Source: Thermus composti (lineage in GTDB: Bacteria; Deinococcota; Deinococci; Deinococcales; Thermaceae). Taken from it: a DNA stretch of 64,000 nt. Under the pieces are notes generated by a model. That model ran no database searches. It worked only from the letters and a program-made list of their open reading frames with translations, and was not told the DNA's origin. The position numbers and the translations under genes are program-made. Where the stretch lies: the NCBI RefSeq assembly GCF_014647535.1, contig NZ_BMPJ01000009.1, positions 1 to 64,000 of the forward strand, read 5' to 3'. Shown in pieces: positions 1 through 10,338 of the stretch; the stretch's first letter is position 1, and every line of letters starts with the position of its first letter.

Positions 1-128
1 GGTACCAGATACGGGCTGCGCCCGCAAGGGGAGATTTACCACGAAACGGAGATGTGGGTAAAGTCCTGCATACACGAACCCCCTTCGGGGCCCCTGCCCT
101 GGCGAAAGCCGCGGCGAGATACTTAAGT
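1..128. other. Intergenic sequence with small inverted repeats, no gene recognised
   Basis: No convincing coding sequence is visible here. There is a short hairpin (CGGGC-tgc-GCCCG, 12-24) and an imperfect inverted repeat pairing about 33-42 with 54-65 (GATTTACCAC against GTGGGTAAAGTC). The segment ends with a TACTTAAGTGG-like motif that resembles the end of the second repeat copy near 3117-3127. It may be the remnant of a mobile or palindromic element; that is inference. Confidence 0.35.
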
Positions 129-190
129 GGCCGCACGATGGTTTCGCGACATGGAACGCCCGAAATGAGCTTGGGAAGCTCCCTTTGGGG
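129..190 (+). repeat. Dispersed intergenic repeat, copy 1
   Basis: A segment of about 62 bases recurs in the same orientation at 3044-3106 with about 81 percent identity by eye. Shared blocks include GGCCGCACG, CATGG, CCCGAAA and GCTTGGGAAGCTCC. Copy 1 runs directly into a perfect 12-bp hairpin (192-219) at the 3' end of panB. Both copies lie just beyond a stop codon, so they look like non-coding gene-end elements. Confidence 0.7.
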
Positions 191-191
191 C

Positions 192-219
192 CCCCACCGC
201 GGCTTTAGCCGCGGTGGGG
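192..219. terminator. Perfect 12-bp palindrome at the end of panB
   Basis: CCCCACCGCGGC (192-203) pairs perfectly with GCCGCGGTGGGG (208-219) around a TTTA loop. It lies 3 nt after the panB stop codon on the minus strand. No T-tract follows on either strand, so it is either a terminator-like or RNA-end-stabilising hairpin, or part of the adjoining repeat element. The truncated repeat copy at 3044-3117 retains only the right arm. Confidence 0.55.
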
Positions 220-222
220 CAC

Positions 223-1008
223 TCAAAAGCTGTGCTCCTCCCCCGGGAAAACCCCCTGGCGCACCTCCTCGGCGTAGCGGGTCAAGGCCTCTTGGATGAG
301 CCTGCCCCCCTCCAGGTAGCGCTTCACGAAACGGGGTTTGAACTCCCCGTAAAGCCCCACCACGTCGTGGAAAACCAGAACCTGGGCGTCGGTGTGGGGG
401 CCGGCCCCGATCCCCACGGTGTGGATGGAAAGCCTTTCCGTGATCTCCTTGGCCAAGGCGGTGGGAACCATCTCCAAGACCACCCCGTAGGCCCCGGCCG
501 CCTCCAGGGCCAAGGCCCCCTTGAGGATCCTTTCCGCCTCCTCCGGGCGTTTGCCCTGGAGCTTGTAGCCCCCAAGCTGGCTTGCCGTCTGGGGGGTGAG
601 GCCCACGTGCCCCAGGACCGGGACCCCGGCCCGGGTGAGGCCGGCCACGATCTCCGCCACCTCCTCGCCGCCCTCCAGCTTCACCGCATCGGCCCCGCCC
701 TCCTTAAGAAGGCGCTCGGCGGACGAAAGGGCCCGGTCCAAGGTGGCGTAGGAGAGGTAGGGGAGGTCGGCCACCAAGAAGGTGTTGGGGGCGCCCCTCC
801 GGGCGGCCTTGGTGTGGTGGAGGATCTCCTCTAGGATCACGGGCACCGTGGAGGGGTAGCCCAGGACCACCATGCCCAAGGAGTCCCCCACCAGGATGGC
901 GTCCACCCCGGCGGCCTCGGCGAGCCTGGCCGTGGGGTAGTCGTAGGCGGTAAGGTAGACGAGCCTCTGCCCCTTGGCGTTTCGGAAGTCCTTGACCGTC
1001 TTCCGCAC
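223..1008 (-). CDS. panB: 3-methyl-2-oxobutanoate hydroxymethyltransferase (ketopantoate hydroxymethyltransferase)
   Basis: A 261-aa cytoplasmic TIM-barrel enzyme that transfers a hydroxymethyl group from methylenetetrahydrofolate to 2-oxoisovalerate, the first committed step to pantothenate and CoA. The family hallmarks are visible: LTAYDYPTARLAE near the N-terminus, LVGDSLGMVVLG at about 40-51 with the metal-binding Asp, VADLPY, KLEGG and GHVGLTPQ. Length is normal for the family. The start is GTG at 1008, preceded 6 nt upstream by a TAGCCT -10 element, so the mRNA is probably leaderless. It is divergent from ruvB and no other pantothenate gene is adjacent. Confidence 0.96.
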   Translation of the reverse strand: MRKTVKDFRNAKGQRLVYLTAYDYPTARLAEAAGVDAILVGDSLGMVVLGYPSTVPVILEEILHHTKAARRGAPNTFLVADLPYLSYATLDRALSSAERLLKEGGADAVKLEGGEEVAEIVAGLTRAGVPVLGHVGLTPQTASQLGGYKLQGKRPEEAERILKGALALEAAGAYGVVLEMVPTALAKEITERLSIHTVGIGAGPHTDAQVLVFHDVVGLYGEFKPRFVKRYLEGGRLIQEALTRYAEEVRQGVFPGEEHSF

Positions 1009-1014
1009 GGGGAA

Positions 1015-1024
1015 AGGCTATCAT
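1015..1024. promoter_or_regulatory. Overlapping divergent -10 elements of panB and ruvB
   Basis: Only 24 bp separate the GTG starts of panB (1008) and ruvB (1033). On the minus strand TAGCCT (1020-1015) lies 6 nt before panB; on the plus strand TATCAT (1019-1024) lies 8 nt before ruvB. The hexamers overlap by two bases, so RNA polymerase should not occupy both at once. No clear -35 boxes are seen. Confidence 0.5.
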
Positions 1025-1032
1025 GAAAGGGC

Positions 1033-2010
1033 GTGGACGTGCAGCTGGACTTAAGCCTAAGGCCCAGGACCCTGGACGAGTACATCGGCCAGGAGCGCCT
1101 GAAGCGGAAGCTCAGGGTTTACCTCGAGGCCGCCAAGGCCAGGGGGGAGCCCCTAGAGCACCTCCTCCTTTTCGGCCCCCCGGGCCTCGGCAAGACCACC
1201 CTGGCCCACGTGATCGCCTATGAGCTCGGGGTGAACCTCCGGGCCACCTCTGGGCCGGCCATAGAGAAACCGGGGGATTTGGCCGCCATCCTGGCCAACT
1301 CCTTGGAGGAGGGGGACATCCTCTTCATTGACGAGATCCACCGCCTAAGCCGCCAGGCGGAGGAGCACCTCTACCCGGCCATGGAGGACTTCGTTATGGA
1401 CATCGTCATCGGCCAGGGGCCGGCGGCGAGGAGCATCCGGCTGGAGCTACCCCGCTTCACCCTCATCGGGGCCACCACCCGCCCCGGCCTCATCAGCGCC
1501 CCCTTGCGGAGCCGCTTCGGCATCGTGGAGCAGCTGGAGTACTACTCCCTGGAAGAGCTCGCCCAGGGCATCCTCCGGGACGCCCGGATCCTCGGGGTGC
1601 GGATCGCCGAGGAGGCGGCCTTGGAGATCGCCAAGAGGAGCCGGGGCACCATGCGCATCGCCAAAAGGCTTTTCCGCCGGGTGCGGGACTTCGCCCAGGT
1701 GGCGGGGGAGGAGGCCATCACCGAGGCCCGGGCCCGGGAGGCCCTGGAGGCTTTGGGCCTGGACGAGCTGGGCCTGGAAAAAAGGGACCGGGAGATCCTG
1801 GAGGTCCTCATCGGCCGCTTCGGCGGGGGGCCCGTGGGCCTCACCACCCTGGCCACCGCCCTCTCCGAGGACCCGGGCACCCTGGAAGAGGTCTACGAGC
1901 CCTACCTGATCCAGCAGGGCCTCCTCAAGCGCACCCCCAGGGGAAGGGTGGCCACGGAGCGGGCCTACCGCCACCTGGGCTACCCACCCCCGGCCGAGCC
2001 CCTCCTATGA
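1033..2010 (+). CDS. ruvB: Holliday junction branch migration helicase RuvB
   Basis: A 325-aa AAA+ motor that drives RuvA-dependent branch migration of Holliday junctions. Walker A ([10 protein letters not shown], about residues 46-55), Walker B ([10 protein letters not shown]), the sensor region ([10 protein letters not shown]) and the C-terminal winged helix ([11 protein letters not shown]) are present in order. GTG at 1033 fits the family N-terminus, which opens with an [12 protein letters not shown]-type segment, and sits 8 nt after a TATCAT -10. Its stop overlaps the ATG of the next gene (ATGA), so the two are probably cotranscribed. ruvA and ruvC are not nearby. Confidence 0.97.
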   Translation: MDVQLDLSLRPRTLDEYIGQERLKRKLRVYLEAAKARGEPLEHLLLFGPPGLGKTTLAHVIAYELGVNLRATSGPAIEKPGDLAAILANSLEEGDILFIDEIHRLSRQAEEHLYPAMEDFVMDIVIGQGPAARSIRLELPRFTLIGATTRPGLISAPLRSRFGIVEQLEYYSLEELAQGILRDARILGVRIAEEAALEIAKRSRGTMRIAKRLFRRVRDFAQVAGEEAITEARAREALEALGLDELGLEKRDREILEVLIGRFGGGPVGLTTLATALSEDPGTLEEVYEPYLIQQGLLKRTPRGRVATERAYRHLGYPPPAEPLL

Positions 2011-3041
2011 TCCGGGGAAGCCTGGCGGAGCTGGAACTGGGGGAGCTCTTAAGGGCTCTGGCCGCCGCCCGGAAGGATGCCGTGGTGACCTTCCAGGGCC
2101 GGATCTACGGCCGGGTCCACCTCCTGGGGGGGCGGATCCTCTACGCCCGCACCGAGCCCGGGCCCCATCTGGGGGAGTACCTGGTGCGCCTCGGCCACCT
2201 CTCCCTGGAGGAAGTCCAGGAGCTTGTGGAGCGCCAGGGGCGGGAAAACCCCGGGACCCCTTTGGGGGCCTTGGCCCTGGAGCTCGGCCTCATCGGAGAG
2301 GAGGAGCTTAAGGAGGCCCTCACCGCCCAGGTCCTCGAGGCCCTGGCCACCCTCCTGGGGGAAAGGGAGGGAAGCTTTCTGGCCGAGCCCCTGGCGGAGG
2401 GAAGCCAGGTGGCCCTGCCCCAGACCCTGGACACCGAGGCCCTCCTCATGGAGGCCGCCCGCCGCCTGGACGAGTGGCGGCGGGGCCAGGTGGACCCCGA
2501 GGAGGTCCTCCACCTGGTGGAAGACCCCACCCGCCACCCCCTCTCCCCCGAGGCCTGGGCGGTTTTGGAGCACCTGGACGGGGTGCGGCGGGCCAGAAGC
2601 GTGGCCCTCCTCTCGGGCCTCTCCGAGGAGGAGGTCTACCACCTCCTCCACGAGATGAAAAGCCGGGGCCTCCTCCGCCCCTCCACCCTCCTCGCCGAGG
2701 ACCCCCTGGTCCTGGTCCTGGCGGAAAGCGGGGTGGTGCGGCGGCTTCTCCTTTACCTCCTCGAGGCGCACCGCTTCCGGGTCCAGCTGGCCAAGGACCT
2801 GGAGATGGCCCTAAGGCTCCTCAAGGAAAGGCCCAAGGGCATCATCCTCCAAGGGGGAAAGGCCCTGGAGATGGCCCGGAGGATCCGGGCCCACCCCGAG
2901 GGCAGGCTCGCCTCCCTCTACCTGGTGAGCGAGACCCCCCCGGGCCTCCTCTTCCGCCCTTTGCGGGTCCTCCACCTCCCCAAGCCCCTAAGGGCCCAGG
3001 AGGTCCTGCGCCTCCTCAGCCCCTTGCGCCCGGGGAGCTAA
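2007..3041 (+). CDS. DUF4388-type protein with a C-terminal pseudo-receiver domain
   Basis: 344 aa. The N-terminal 40 residues or so ([15 protein letters not shown] ... [20 protein letters not shown]) match the DUF4388 domain common in motility and signalling proteins. The middle is helical and charged. The last 100 residues ([20 protein letters not shown] ... [17 protein letters not shown]) resemble a response-regulator receiver fold. The expected phospho-acceptor Asp is replaced in IILQGG, while the Lys of the LPKPL loop remains, so it is probably a non-phosphorylatable pseudo-receiver. Translationally coupled to ruvB through ATGA. A role in type IV pilus or motility regulation is plausible from the domain family only. 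Confidence 0.6.
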   Translation: MIRGSLAELELGELLRALAAARKDAVVTFQGRIYGRVHLLGGRILYARTEPGPHLGEYLVRLGHLSLEEVQELVERQGRENPGTPLGALALELGLIGEEELKEALTAQVLEALATLLGEREGSFLAEPLAEGSQVALPQTLDTEALLMEAARRLDEWRRGQVDPEEVLHLVEDPTRHPLSPEAWAVLEHLDGVRRARSVALLSGLSEEEVYHLLHEMKSRGLLRPSTLLAEDPLVLVLAESGVVRRLLLYLLEAHRFRVQLAKDLEMALRLLKERPKGIILQGGKALEMARRIRAHPEGRLASLYLVSETPPGLLFRPLRVLHLPKPLRAQEVLRLLSPLRPGS

Positions 3042-3043
3042 GG

Positions 3044-3117
3044 GGCCGCACGGTGGTCTCGCAGCATGGGGTACCCGAAAGGGGGCTTGGGAAGCTCCTT
3101 TTGGGGCCGCGGTGGGG
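3044..3117 (+). repeat. Dispersed intergenic repeat, copy 2 (truncated hairpin)
   Basis: Second copy of the element at 129-219. The core 3044-3106 aligns over its length, then continues directly into GCCGCGGTGGGG (3106-3117), which is the right arm of the hairpin in copy 1; the left arm and loop are missing. It fills the gap between two convergent genes, ending a few bases before the stop of the TPR gene. Confidence 0.65.
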
Positions 3118-3120
3118 TAC

Positions 3121-4476
3121 TTAGTTGGGGCGGCGGCCCCCCTTAAGCAGGGCCTCGGCCCGCTCCTTGTAGGCGAGGAGCGCCCCCCGCCACTCGTCCG
3201 AGGGGTGGACGTGGGGCAAGACCGCCTCCGCCCGGGCCACGATCTCCTCGGGGAAGCGGTAGCCCAGCTGGGCCAGGGTGTCCACCACCATCTCCTGGGC
3301 CCCCACCCACTCCCGGCTCCCCTCCTCCGCCGCCTCGGCCGCCCGGCGGTAGTGGGCCAAGGCCTCCTCGAGGTTCATGAGGTCGTAGGCGATGTGCCCC
3401 AGAATAAGCTCCCCCGCCGCCAAGGCCCCCTCCCGGATGGCCTCCCGGGCCAGATCCTCCGCCTCGGCGTAGCGCCCCTGGCGGTAGAGGGCCTCGGCCA
3501 GGTCGGCTAGGGCCTCGGCCCTATAGGGGTAGCCCTCCTCTTGGAGAAGGGCCCTAAGGTGTTCCTCGGCCTCGAGGTAAGCCCCGTGGTCCAGGGCCGC
3601 CACCCCGAGCTCGTGGAGCGCGTAGGCCCGCTCCCCCTCCCCGGCCCGGGCCAGGGCCTCCCGGAAGGCGGCCACCGCCTCCGGGTAGCGGCCAAGCTGC
3701 AAGAGGATCTGCCCCTGAAGGAGGGGGGTGCCGTAGGCCTTGTGGCCGCTTTCCTCCTCCTTTTCCAGGGCCTTGTGTACCTCCTCCAGGGCGCGGTTGG
3801 GGTTGCCCAAGGCCAGGTGGGCCCGGGCCAGGAGGTAGTGGCGGGTGGCGGCGTCCTCGGCGCTTTCCCCCTCTCCCACCTCGGCCTCGGCCCGCGCCAA
3901 GGCCTCTAGGGCCCGCTCCCCCTCCCCCGCCTCCACCCACATGGCGGCGGCGTCTAGAAGGAGCCAGTACCGCTCAAGCCCCAGGGCGAGCCCCGCCCCC
4001 CGCTCGTAGGCGCTGGCGGCCTCCCGGGGGTGGCCAAGCCGCTCCCAGATCCTCCCCTTAAGCCCCTCCGCCCGCCAGGCCAGAAAGGCGGGGAGGCCCT
4101 CCTTGAGGGTCTTCAGGGCCTCCTCGAGGCGGCCTAGATAGAAGAGGGCCTGGGCCTGGTGATAGCGGGCCCGGGGGTCCTCCGTGGGGGCAAGGAGGGG
4201 CAGGACCTCCCGCTCGGACCGCCCCTCCAGGGCGAGGAGCTCGGCGAGAAGGGCCCGGTAGCGGGGATCGTGCTCTATGGGGCCTAGCTCGTAGGCCTCC
4301 TCCAAGGCCCGGTGGGCCCGCTCAAGCCCTTCCTCGCCGTAAAGGCTATAGACCTCGGCCAGGAGCAAAAGGGCCTCCTTGGCCTCCTCCCCGGAGCCGA
4401 AGAGGGCCTTCCGGGTGAGGAACTCTATGGCGGTGTCGTAGTCCCCTTGGTGCAGGGCCTCGAGGACCCCCCTCAT
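3121..4476 (-). CDS. Tetratricopeptide-repeat protein
   Basis: 451 aa from the preferred ATG at 4476. The sequence is almost entirely helical with many TPR-like units (for example YHQAQALFYLGRLEEALKTL, HYLLARAHLALGNPNRALEE, YPEAVAAFREAL, EALADLAEALYRQGRYAEAE). No signal peptide or membrane segment is visible from this start, so it is a cytoplasmic protein-interaction scaffold of unknown partner. The reading frame is open up to 4596, but that extension would run into ftsH and its promoter; a TATGCT -10 lies 9 nt upstream of 4476, supporting a leaderless start. Confidence 0.85.
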   Translation of the reverse strand: MRGVLEALHQGDYDTAIEFLTRKALFGSGEEAKEALLLLAEVYSLYGEEGLERAHRALEEAYELGPIEHDPRYRALLAELLALEGRSEREVLPLLAPTEDPRARYHQAQALFYLGRLEEALKTLKEGLPAFLAWRAEGLKGRIWERLGHPREAASAYERGAGLALGLERYWLLLDAAAMWVEAGEGERALEALARAEAEVGEGESAEDAATRHYLLARAHLALGNPNRALEEVHKALEKEEESGHKAYGTPLLQGQILLQLGRYPEAVAAFREALARAGEGERAYALHELGVAALDHGAYLEAEEHLRALLQEEGYPYRAEALADLAEALYRQGRYAEAEDLAREAIREGALAAGELILGHIAYDLMNLEEALAHYRRAAEAAEEGSREWVGAQEMVVDTLAQLGYRFPEEIVARAEAVLPHVHPSDEWRGALLAYKERAEALLKGGRRPN

Positions 4477-4485
4477 CGCCGCCTG

Positions 4486-4491
4486 AGCATA
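4486..4491 (-). promoter_or_regulatory. -10 element of the TPR gene
   Basis: TATGCT on the minus strand, 9 nt upstream of the ATG at 4476. No recognisable -35. The divergent ftsH uses a different region with a TACCAT hexamer (4525-4530) and a Shine-Dalgarno sequence. Confidence 0.45.
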
Positions 4492-4537
4492 CCATAGCCC
4501 TCCATCCGCCCCGGGAAAAGGCGCTACCATAAGCCCA

Positions 4538-4552
4538 GGGAGGTAGACCTTG
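4538..4552 (+). promoter_or_regulatory. Ribosome binding site and TTG start of ftsH
   Basis: GGGAGGT at 4538-4544 precedes the TTG codon at 4550-4552 by 5 nt. It decides the start, because the first ATG in frame lies well inside the AAA+ N-terminal region. A TACCAT hexamer at 4525-4530 is a possible -10. Confidence 0.6.
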
Positions 4553-6400
4553 CCGCAGCGGTTTAACCCTTTTCCCCTAATTCTCTTGCTCCTCATCGGC
4601 TACCTGGCCTACACCGCCTTCGTGGGGCCACCCGCCCCCACCCTCTCCTACACGGAGTTTCGGGAGTGGGTGCGTCAGGGGCAGGTGGCCGAGGTGACCC
4701 TGGAGGAGAACCGGATCCTGGGCCTCCTCAAGGCACCCCAGCGCTTCCCCACCCCCCAAGGGGGGACCCGGGTGGCGCAGCGCTTCCAGGTGCCCTTGCC
4801 CCCCGCCCAGGTCCAAGACCCCGACCTTCTCCGCTTCCTGGAGGAAAACGGGGTCAGGATCGTCACCAAACCCCCTTCCTTCTGGCCCCAGCTCCTCCTC
4901 TACCTAGGCCCCACCCTCCTCCTCATCGCCTTCTTCTGGTTCTTCTTCATGCGGGCCCAGGGCGGAGCGGGCCAGGTGATGCAGTTCGGCCAAAGCCGGG
5001 CCAAGCTTTACGGGAAGGAACGGAAGGTGAACACCACCTTCAAGGACGTGGCCGGGCACGAGGAGGCCAAGCGGGAGCTCATGGAGGTGGTGGACTTCCT
5101 CAAAAACCCCAAGAAGTACCTGGAACTGGGGGCCGAGATCCCTAAAGGTGTCCTCCTGGTGGGCCCCCCCGGGACCGGCAAGACCCTCTTGGCCCGGGCG
5201 GTGGCGGGAGAAGCTGGGGTGCCCTTCTTCTCCGTGTCCGCCAGCGAGTTCATGGAGATGTTCGTGGGGGTGGGGGCGAGCCGGGTGCGGAGCCTCTTTG
5301 AGGACGCCCGCAGGAACGCCCCCAGCATCATCTTCATAGACGAGCTGGACTCCATCGGCCGCAAGCGGGGAGCGGGCATCGGAGGCGGCCACGACGAAAG
5401 GGAGCAGACCCTAAACCAGATCCTCTCGGAGATGGACGGGTTTGAGAAGGACACCTCCGTCATCGTCCTGGCCGCCACCAACCGCCCGGATATCCTGGAC
5501 CCCGCCCTGCTTCGCCCCGGGCGCTTTGACCGGCAGGTGGTGGTGGGCCTTCCCTCCCTGGAGGAAAGGAAGGAGATCCTTCTCGTGCACATGCGGGGCA
5601 AACCCATCGCCGAGGACGTGGACGCCCTGGAGCTGGCCCACCTCACCCCGGGGTTCTCGGGGGCCGACCTAAGAAACCTGGTGAACGAGGCCGCCCTCCT
5701 GGCCGCCCGGGAAGGGGAAAAGAGGATCCGCAAGGACCACTTCCTAAAGGCCCTGGACAAGATCGTCCTGGGCCTGGAGCGCCCCACCCTCAAGCTCTCC
5801 CCCGAAGAAAGGCGGGCCGTGGCCTACCACGAGGCGGGCCACGCCGTGGTGGGGGAGGTCCTGCCCCACGCCGACAAGACGGAGAAGGTTTCCATCGTCC
5901 CCCGGGGAATGGCCCTGGGAGCCCGCTGGAGCAAGCCGGAAGAAAGGGTTCTGGTCTCCCGGGAACACCTCATGGACGAGCTTTCCGTCCTCATGGCGGG
6001 GCGGGTGGCGGAGGAGCTCTTCACCGGCACCGTCACCACCGGGGCCCAGGACGACTTCAAGCGGGCCACGGGGATCGCCAAGCGGATGGTCCTGGACTGG
6101 GGCATGGGGGAGCACTTCAAGAACATCGCCTGGGGCTCGGACTCAGGACCCATCTTCCTGGGAGAGGAGATCGCCAAGAAGAAGGACCACTCCGAGGAAA
6201 CCGCCCGCCTCATTGACCAGGACATCCAAAAGATCCTGAACGAGGCCTACGAGCGGGCCCGCAAGGTGCTTCTGGAGCACGCCGAGGCCATGCACCGGAT
6301 CGCCGAGGAGCTCCTCCGGGAGGAGACCATCCCCGGGGAAAGGGTTCGGGCCATCCTGAAGGAGACCCAGGCGGTGCAAAGGGCCTCGGAGGAGGGGTAA
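4550..6400 (+). CDS. ftsH: ATP-dependent zinc metalloprotease FtsH
   Basis: A 616-aa membrane-anchored AAA+ protease that degrades misfolded membrane and some soluble proteins. Two membrane segments frame a periplasmic loop: about residues 8-26 ([16 protein letters not shown]) and about 115-135 ([19 protein letters not shown]). Then follow Walker A (GPPGTGKT), Walker B ([11 protein letters not shown]), the second region of homology ([19 protein letters not shown]) and the zinc-binding HEAGH motif of the M41 peptidase. Complete and of usual length. Start is TTG with a good ribosome binding site. Monocistronic as far as can be seen. Confidence 0.97.
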   Translation: MPQRFNPFPLILLLLIGYLAYTAFVGPPAPTLSYTEFREWVRQGQVAEVTLEENRILGLLKAPQRFPTPQGGTRVAQRFQVPLPPAQVQDPDLLRFLEENGVRIVTKPPSFWPQLLLYLGPTLLLIAFFWFFFMRAQGGAGQVMQFGQSRAKLYGKERKVNTTFKDVAGHEEAKRELMEVVDFLKNPKKYLELGAEIPKGVLLVGPPGTGKTLLARAVAGEAGVPFFSVSASEFMEMFVGVGASRVRSLFEDARRNAPSIIFIDELDSIGRKRGAGIGGGHDEREQTLNQILSEMDGFEKDTSVIVLAATNRPDILDPALLRPGRFDRQVVVGLPSLEERKEILLVHMRGKPIAEDVDALELAHLTPGFSGADLRNLVNEAALLAAREGEKRIRKDHFLKALDKIVLGLERPTLKLSPEERRAVAYHEAGHAVVGEVLPHADKTEKVSIVPRGMALGARWSKPEERVLVSREHLMDELSVLMAGRVAEELFTGTVTTGAQDDFKRATGIAKRMVLDWGMGEHFKNIAWGSDSGPIFLGEEIAKKKDHSEETARLIDQDIQKILNEAYERARKVLLEHAEAMHRIAEELLREETIPGERVRAILKETQAVQRASEEG

Positions 6401-6561
6401 GCCAGCCCGCGCCATGCCCGCCTACGCTTTCTTTCTCCAGAGGCCCCTTGCCCCGGGAAGGCGTGCTAGACCGGAGCCAAGAAGGAGGCCAGGTGAGGTG
6501 CTGGAGGGTATCGGCTTCGGCCCCCAATGCCTCGTCCTTCGCTTCCTTTTTGGCCCGGCCT
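6401..6561. other. Intergenic gap between convergent ftsH and ddl
   Basis: 161 nt between two stop codons. I see no gene with supporting start signals and no convincing terminator; short GC-rich self-complementary stretches (CCCGG/CCGGG near 6553-6570) occur close to the ddl stop. Confidence 0.4.
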
Positions 6562-7551
<990 letters not shown>

Positions 7552-7557
7552 GGTAGG

Positions 7558-8055
7558 ATGGGGGGCGTGGGCCGCACCTACTTATACCGGGGAAGGATCC
7601 TGAACCTGGCCCTGGAGGGCCGCTACGAGATCGTGGAGCACAAGCCGGCGGTGGCGGTGATCGCCCTGAGGGAGGGGAAGATGCTCTTCGTCCGCCAGAT
7701 GCGCCCCGCCGTGGGCCTCGCCCCCCTGGAGATCCCGGCGGGGCTCATAGAGCCGGGGGAGGACCCCCTCGAGGCCGCCCTGCGGGAGCTGGCGGAGGAG
7801 ACGGGGCTTGGGGGGAGGCTCACCTACCTCTTCAGCTACTACGTCTCCCCCGGGTTCACCGACGAGAAGACCCATGTCTTCCTGGCGGAGGAGCTAAGGG
7901 AGGTGGAGGCCAAGCCCGACGAGGACGAGGCCATTGAGGTGGTCTGGCTGGAGCCGGAAAGGGCCTTGGAGATGCACCAAAGGGGCGAGGCGGAGTTCTC
8001 GGCCACGGGGCTTGTGGGGGTGCTCTACTACCATGCTTTTCTCCGAGGTCGCTGA
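7558..8055 (+). CDS. NUDIX ADP-ribose pyrophosphatase
   Basis: 165 aa. Hydrolyses ADP-ribose to AMP and ribose 5-phosphate. The NUDIX box is complete at about residues 67-89: G-x5-E (GLIEPGEDP), then the REL-AEETGL core containing the REx2EE catalytic pattern. The protein closely resembles the structurally studied T. thermophilus ADPRase (Ndx4). The frame is open much further upstream across ddl on the other strand, but ATG 7558 is chosen from homology to the family N-terminus (RTYLYRGRILNLALEG) and the short spacing to ddl; GTG 7567 is possible. Overlaps ribF by 23 nt. Confidence 0.9.
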   Translation: MGGVGRTYLYRGRILNLALEGRYEIVEHKPAVAVIALREGKMLFVRQMRPAVGLAPLEIPAGLIEPGEDPLEAALRELAEETGLGGRLTYLFSYYVSPGFTDEKTHVFLAEELREVEAKPDEDEAIEVVWLEPERALEMHQRGEAEFSATGLVGVLYYHAFLRGR

Positions 8056-8917
8056 CGTCCCCAAAGGCCCCAAGGTGGTGGCCGTGGGCTCCTTTGACGG
8101 GGTGCACCTAGGCCACCAGCACCTCCTGCGCCAGGCCCTGGCCGAGGCCAAGGCCCGCAAAGAACCCCTCCTCGTCTACACCTTTGACCCCCCCACCAAG
8201 GTCTTCACCCGGGGGGAGGGCTTCCTCATGGACCTCACGGAGAAGGTGGAGGCCTTAAGGGAGGTGGGGGTGGAGCTCATCCTGGCGGTGCCCTTCAACG
8301 AGACCTTCGCCAAGAGGCCCGCGGAGGAGTTCCTGGAGGACCTAAAGGCCTTGGAGGCGAGCCGGATCTACGTGGGGGAGGACTTCCGCTTCGGGCGGGG
8401 GCGGGCGGGGGGGCCAGAGGAGCTAGCCCGGGTGGCCCCCACCCGCACCGTCCCCCTCCTAAGCCTTGGGGGCGAGCCGGTGAAGTCCAGCCGCATCCGG
8501 GCCCTCCTCCAGGAGGGCCGGGTGGAGGAGGCCCGCCACCTCCTGGGCCGCCCCTACGGGGCCTACGGGGTGGTGGTGGAGGGGGACCACCTGGGGCAGA
8601 GGCTTGGCTTCCCCACCGCCAACCTGGCCGTCCACCCCTTGAAGGTCCTTCCCCCCGGGGTTTACGCCGTGGAGGCGGAAGGGGCCTTCGGGCGGTACAA
8701 GGGGGTGGCCAACGTGGGGACGAGGCCCACCCTGGGGGGGGAAGAGAGGCGGTTTGAGGTCCACCTCCTGGGCTTCGCCGGGGAGCTTTACGGAGAGGAG
8801 GTGCGGGTGCGCTTCCTCAAGCGCCTCCGGGAGGAGAGGCGCTTCCCCAGCCTCCAGGCCCTAAAGGACCAGATCGCCGAGGACGTGGAGACGGCCCGGG
8901 CCTACTTCGGACTTTAG
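8033..8917 (+). CDS. ribF: Bifunctional riboflavin kinase / FAD synthetase
   Basis: 294 aa from ATG 8033. Converts riboflavin to FMN and FMN to FAD. The N-terminal nucleotidyltransferase domain has [14 protein letters not shown] (GxFDGxHxGH), TFDPP, and the KSSRIR motif near residue 150. The C-terminal riboflavin kinase domain has [20 protein letters not shown] and the [12 protein letters not shown] core. It overlaps the end of the NUDIX gene by 23 nt, so the two are probably one transcript. Its stop overlaps the convergent gcvPB stop by 4 nt, leaving no room for a terminator. Confidence 0.95.
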   Translation: MLFSEVADVPKGPKVVAVGSFDGVHLGHQHLLRQALAEAKARKEPLLVYTFDPPTKVFTRGEGFLMDLTEKVEALREVGVELILAVPFNETFAKRPAEEFLEDLKALEASRIYVGEDFRFGRGRAGGPEELARVAPTRTVPLLSLGGEPVKSSRIRALLQEGRVEEARHLLGRPYGAYGVVVEGDHLGQRLGFPTANLAVHPLKVLPPGVYAVEAEGAFGRYKGVANVGTRPTLGGEERRFEVHLLGFAGELYGEEVRVRFLKRLREERRFPSLQALKDQIAEDVETARAYFGL

Positions 8918-10338
8918 CCCTCGTCAAAGTAGGTGAGCTTGGGGCGCTTGTTGGCCCGAAGCTCGTCCAGGCGGCGGACCGGGGTGGTGTAGGGGGCGTT
9001 TTCCAGCCACTCCTTGGGCTTCCTTAAAAGCTCCCCCATGGCCTCGGCGAAGGCCTCGAGGGTCTCCTTGCTCTCGGTCTCCGTGGGCTCCACCATGAGG
9101 GCCTCCTTGACGATCAAGGGGAAGTAGACCGTGGGCGGGTGGAAGCCGAGCTCTAAAAGCCCCTTGGCCAGGTCCAGGGCGCGGAACCCCTGGGGGGGCT
9201 GGGCCACGAACTCGTGCATGCAAGGCCCGTCGTAGGGAATCCGGTAGCCCTTTTCCTTGAGGAGCTCCTTCAGGTAGCGGGCGTTGAGGACGGCGAGGGC
9301 AGCCGCCTTCTTAAGCCCCGGAAGCCCCAGGGTGCGGATATAGGCCCAGGCCCGCACCAAGGCCAGGAAGTTCCCGTAGAAGCTCCGCACCCTACCGATG
9401 CTCTTGGGCCGGTCAAAGTCCAGGTAGAAGCCTTCCTCTCCCTTTGCCACCAGGGGCACGGGGAGGTAGGGGGCGAGGTGGGCCTTCACCCCCACGGGGC
9501 CCGAGCCGGGCCCGCCCCCTCCGTGGGGCACGGTGAAGGTCTTGTGGAGGTTCAGGTGGACCACGTCAAAGCCCATGTCCCCGGGCCGGGCCCAGCCCAT
9601 GATGGCGTTCAGGTTGGCCCCGTCGTAGTAGAGCTGCACCCCCGCCTCCTTGCAAAGCCGGGAGATCTCCAGGATGCGCCGCTCAAAGAGGCCTAAGGTG
9701 TTGGGGTTGGTGAGCATGAGGGCGGCCACGTGGGGGCCGAGCTCGCGCTTGAGGGCCTCCAGGTCCACCTCCCCGTCGGGCCCCGAGGGCACCTCCTTCA
9801 CCTGGTAGCCCGCCATGCTGGCGGTGGCGGGGTTGGAGCCGTGGGCCGAGTCGGGTACCAGGACCACCCGCCTCGTCCTCCCCTCCCCCCGGTCCTCGTG
9901 GTAGGCCCGGATGACCAAGATCCCCGTGAGCTCCCCGTGGGCCCCGGCGGCGGGCTCCAGGGTGATGGCGTCCATGCCGGTGAGGGCCTTCAGGTACTCC
10001 CCGAGCTCCCACATGAGCGCCAAGGCCCCCTGGGCCGTCTTGGGGTCCTGGTAGGGGTGGAGGTCGGCGAAAAGCCTTGCCGCCTCCTCGTGGAGCTTGG
10101 GGTTGTACTTCATGGTGCAGCTGCCCAAGGGGTAGAAGGTGGTGTCCACCCCCACCTGGCGGCGGGAAAGCCCGGTGTAGTGCCGCACCAGGGTGAGCTC
10201 GTCCACCTCGGGCAGCCGAGGCGGGGCCTCCCGCAGGTACTCCTTGGGAAGAAGCGCCTCCGCCTCGGGTACCTCCTTGACCAGCTTAAGGCCGCGCCTT
10301 CCCTTGCGGCTCCGTTCAAAGATGAGGGGGTAGCTCAT
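8914..10338 (-). CDS. gcvPB: Glycine dehydrogenase (decarboxylating), subunit 2
   Basis: 474 aa. C-terminal half of the P-protein, carrying the PLP-binding lysine in [18 protein letters not shown]. With GcvPA it decarboxylates glycine and loads the aminomethyl group on lipoylated GcvH. Other family motifs are [27 protein letters not shown] and [11 protein letters not shown]. It overlaps the end of gcvPA by 4 nt (ATGA), consistent with translational coupling of the two subunits. It is the last gene of the minus-strand array. Confidence 0.96.
   Translation of the reverse strand: MSYPLIFERSRKGRRGLKLVKEVPEAEALLPKEYLREAPPRLPEVDELTLVRHYTGLSRRQVGVDTTFYPLGSCTMKYNPKLHEEAARLFADLHPYQDPKTAQGALALMWELGEYLKALTGMDAITLEPAAGAHGELTGILVIRAYHEDRGEGRTRRVVLVPDSAHGSNPATASMAGYQVKEVPSGPDGEVDLEALKRELGPHVAALMLTNPNTLGLFERRILEISRLCKEAGVQLYYDGANLNAIMGWARPGDMGFDVVHLNLHKTFTVPHGGGGPGSGPVGVKAHLAPYLPVPLVAKGEEGFYLDFDRPKSIGRVRSFYGNFLALVRAWAYIRTLGLPGLKKAAALAVLNARYLKELLKEKGYRIPYDGPCMHEFVAQPPQGFRALDLAKGLLELGFHPPTVYFPLIVKEALMVEPTETESKETLEAFAEAMGELLRKPKEWLENAPYTTPVRRLDELRANKRPKLTYFDEG

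Noticed and set aside
54-299. An 81-residue open frame across the repeat and the end of panB
   Set aside because: It runs through the hairpin and panB antisense, has low-complexity Pro/Gly/Arg content and no start signal.
2049-2771. Long antisense open frames opposite the DUF4388 gene and, in general, opposite most genes
   Set aside because: High GC at third codon positions creates long shadow frames on the other strand; their products are Gly/Pro/Arg/His-rich without recognisable domains.
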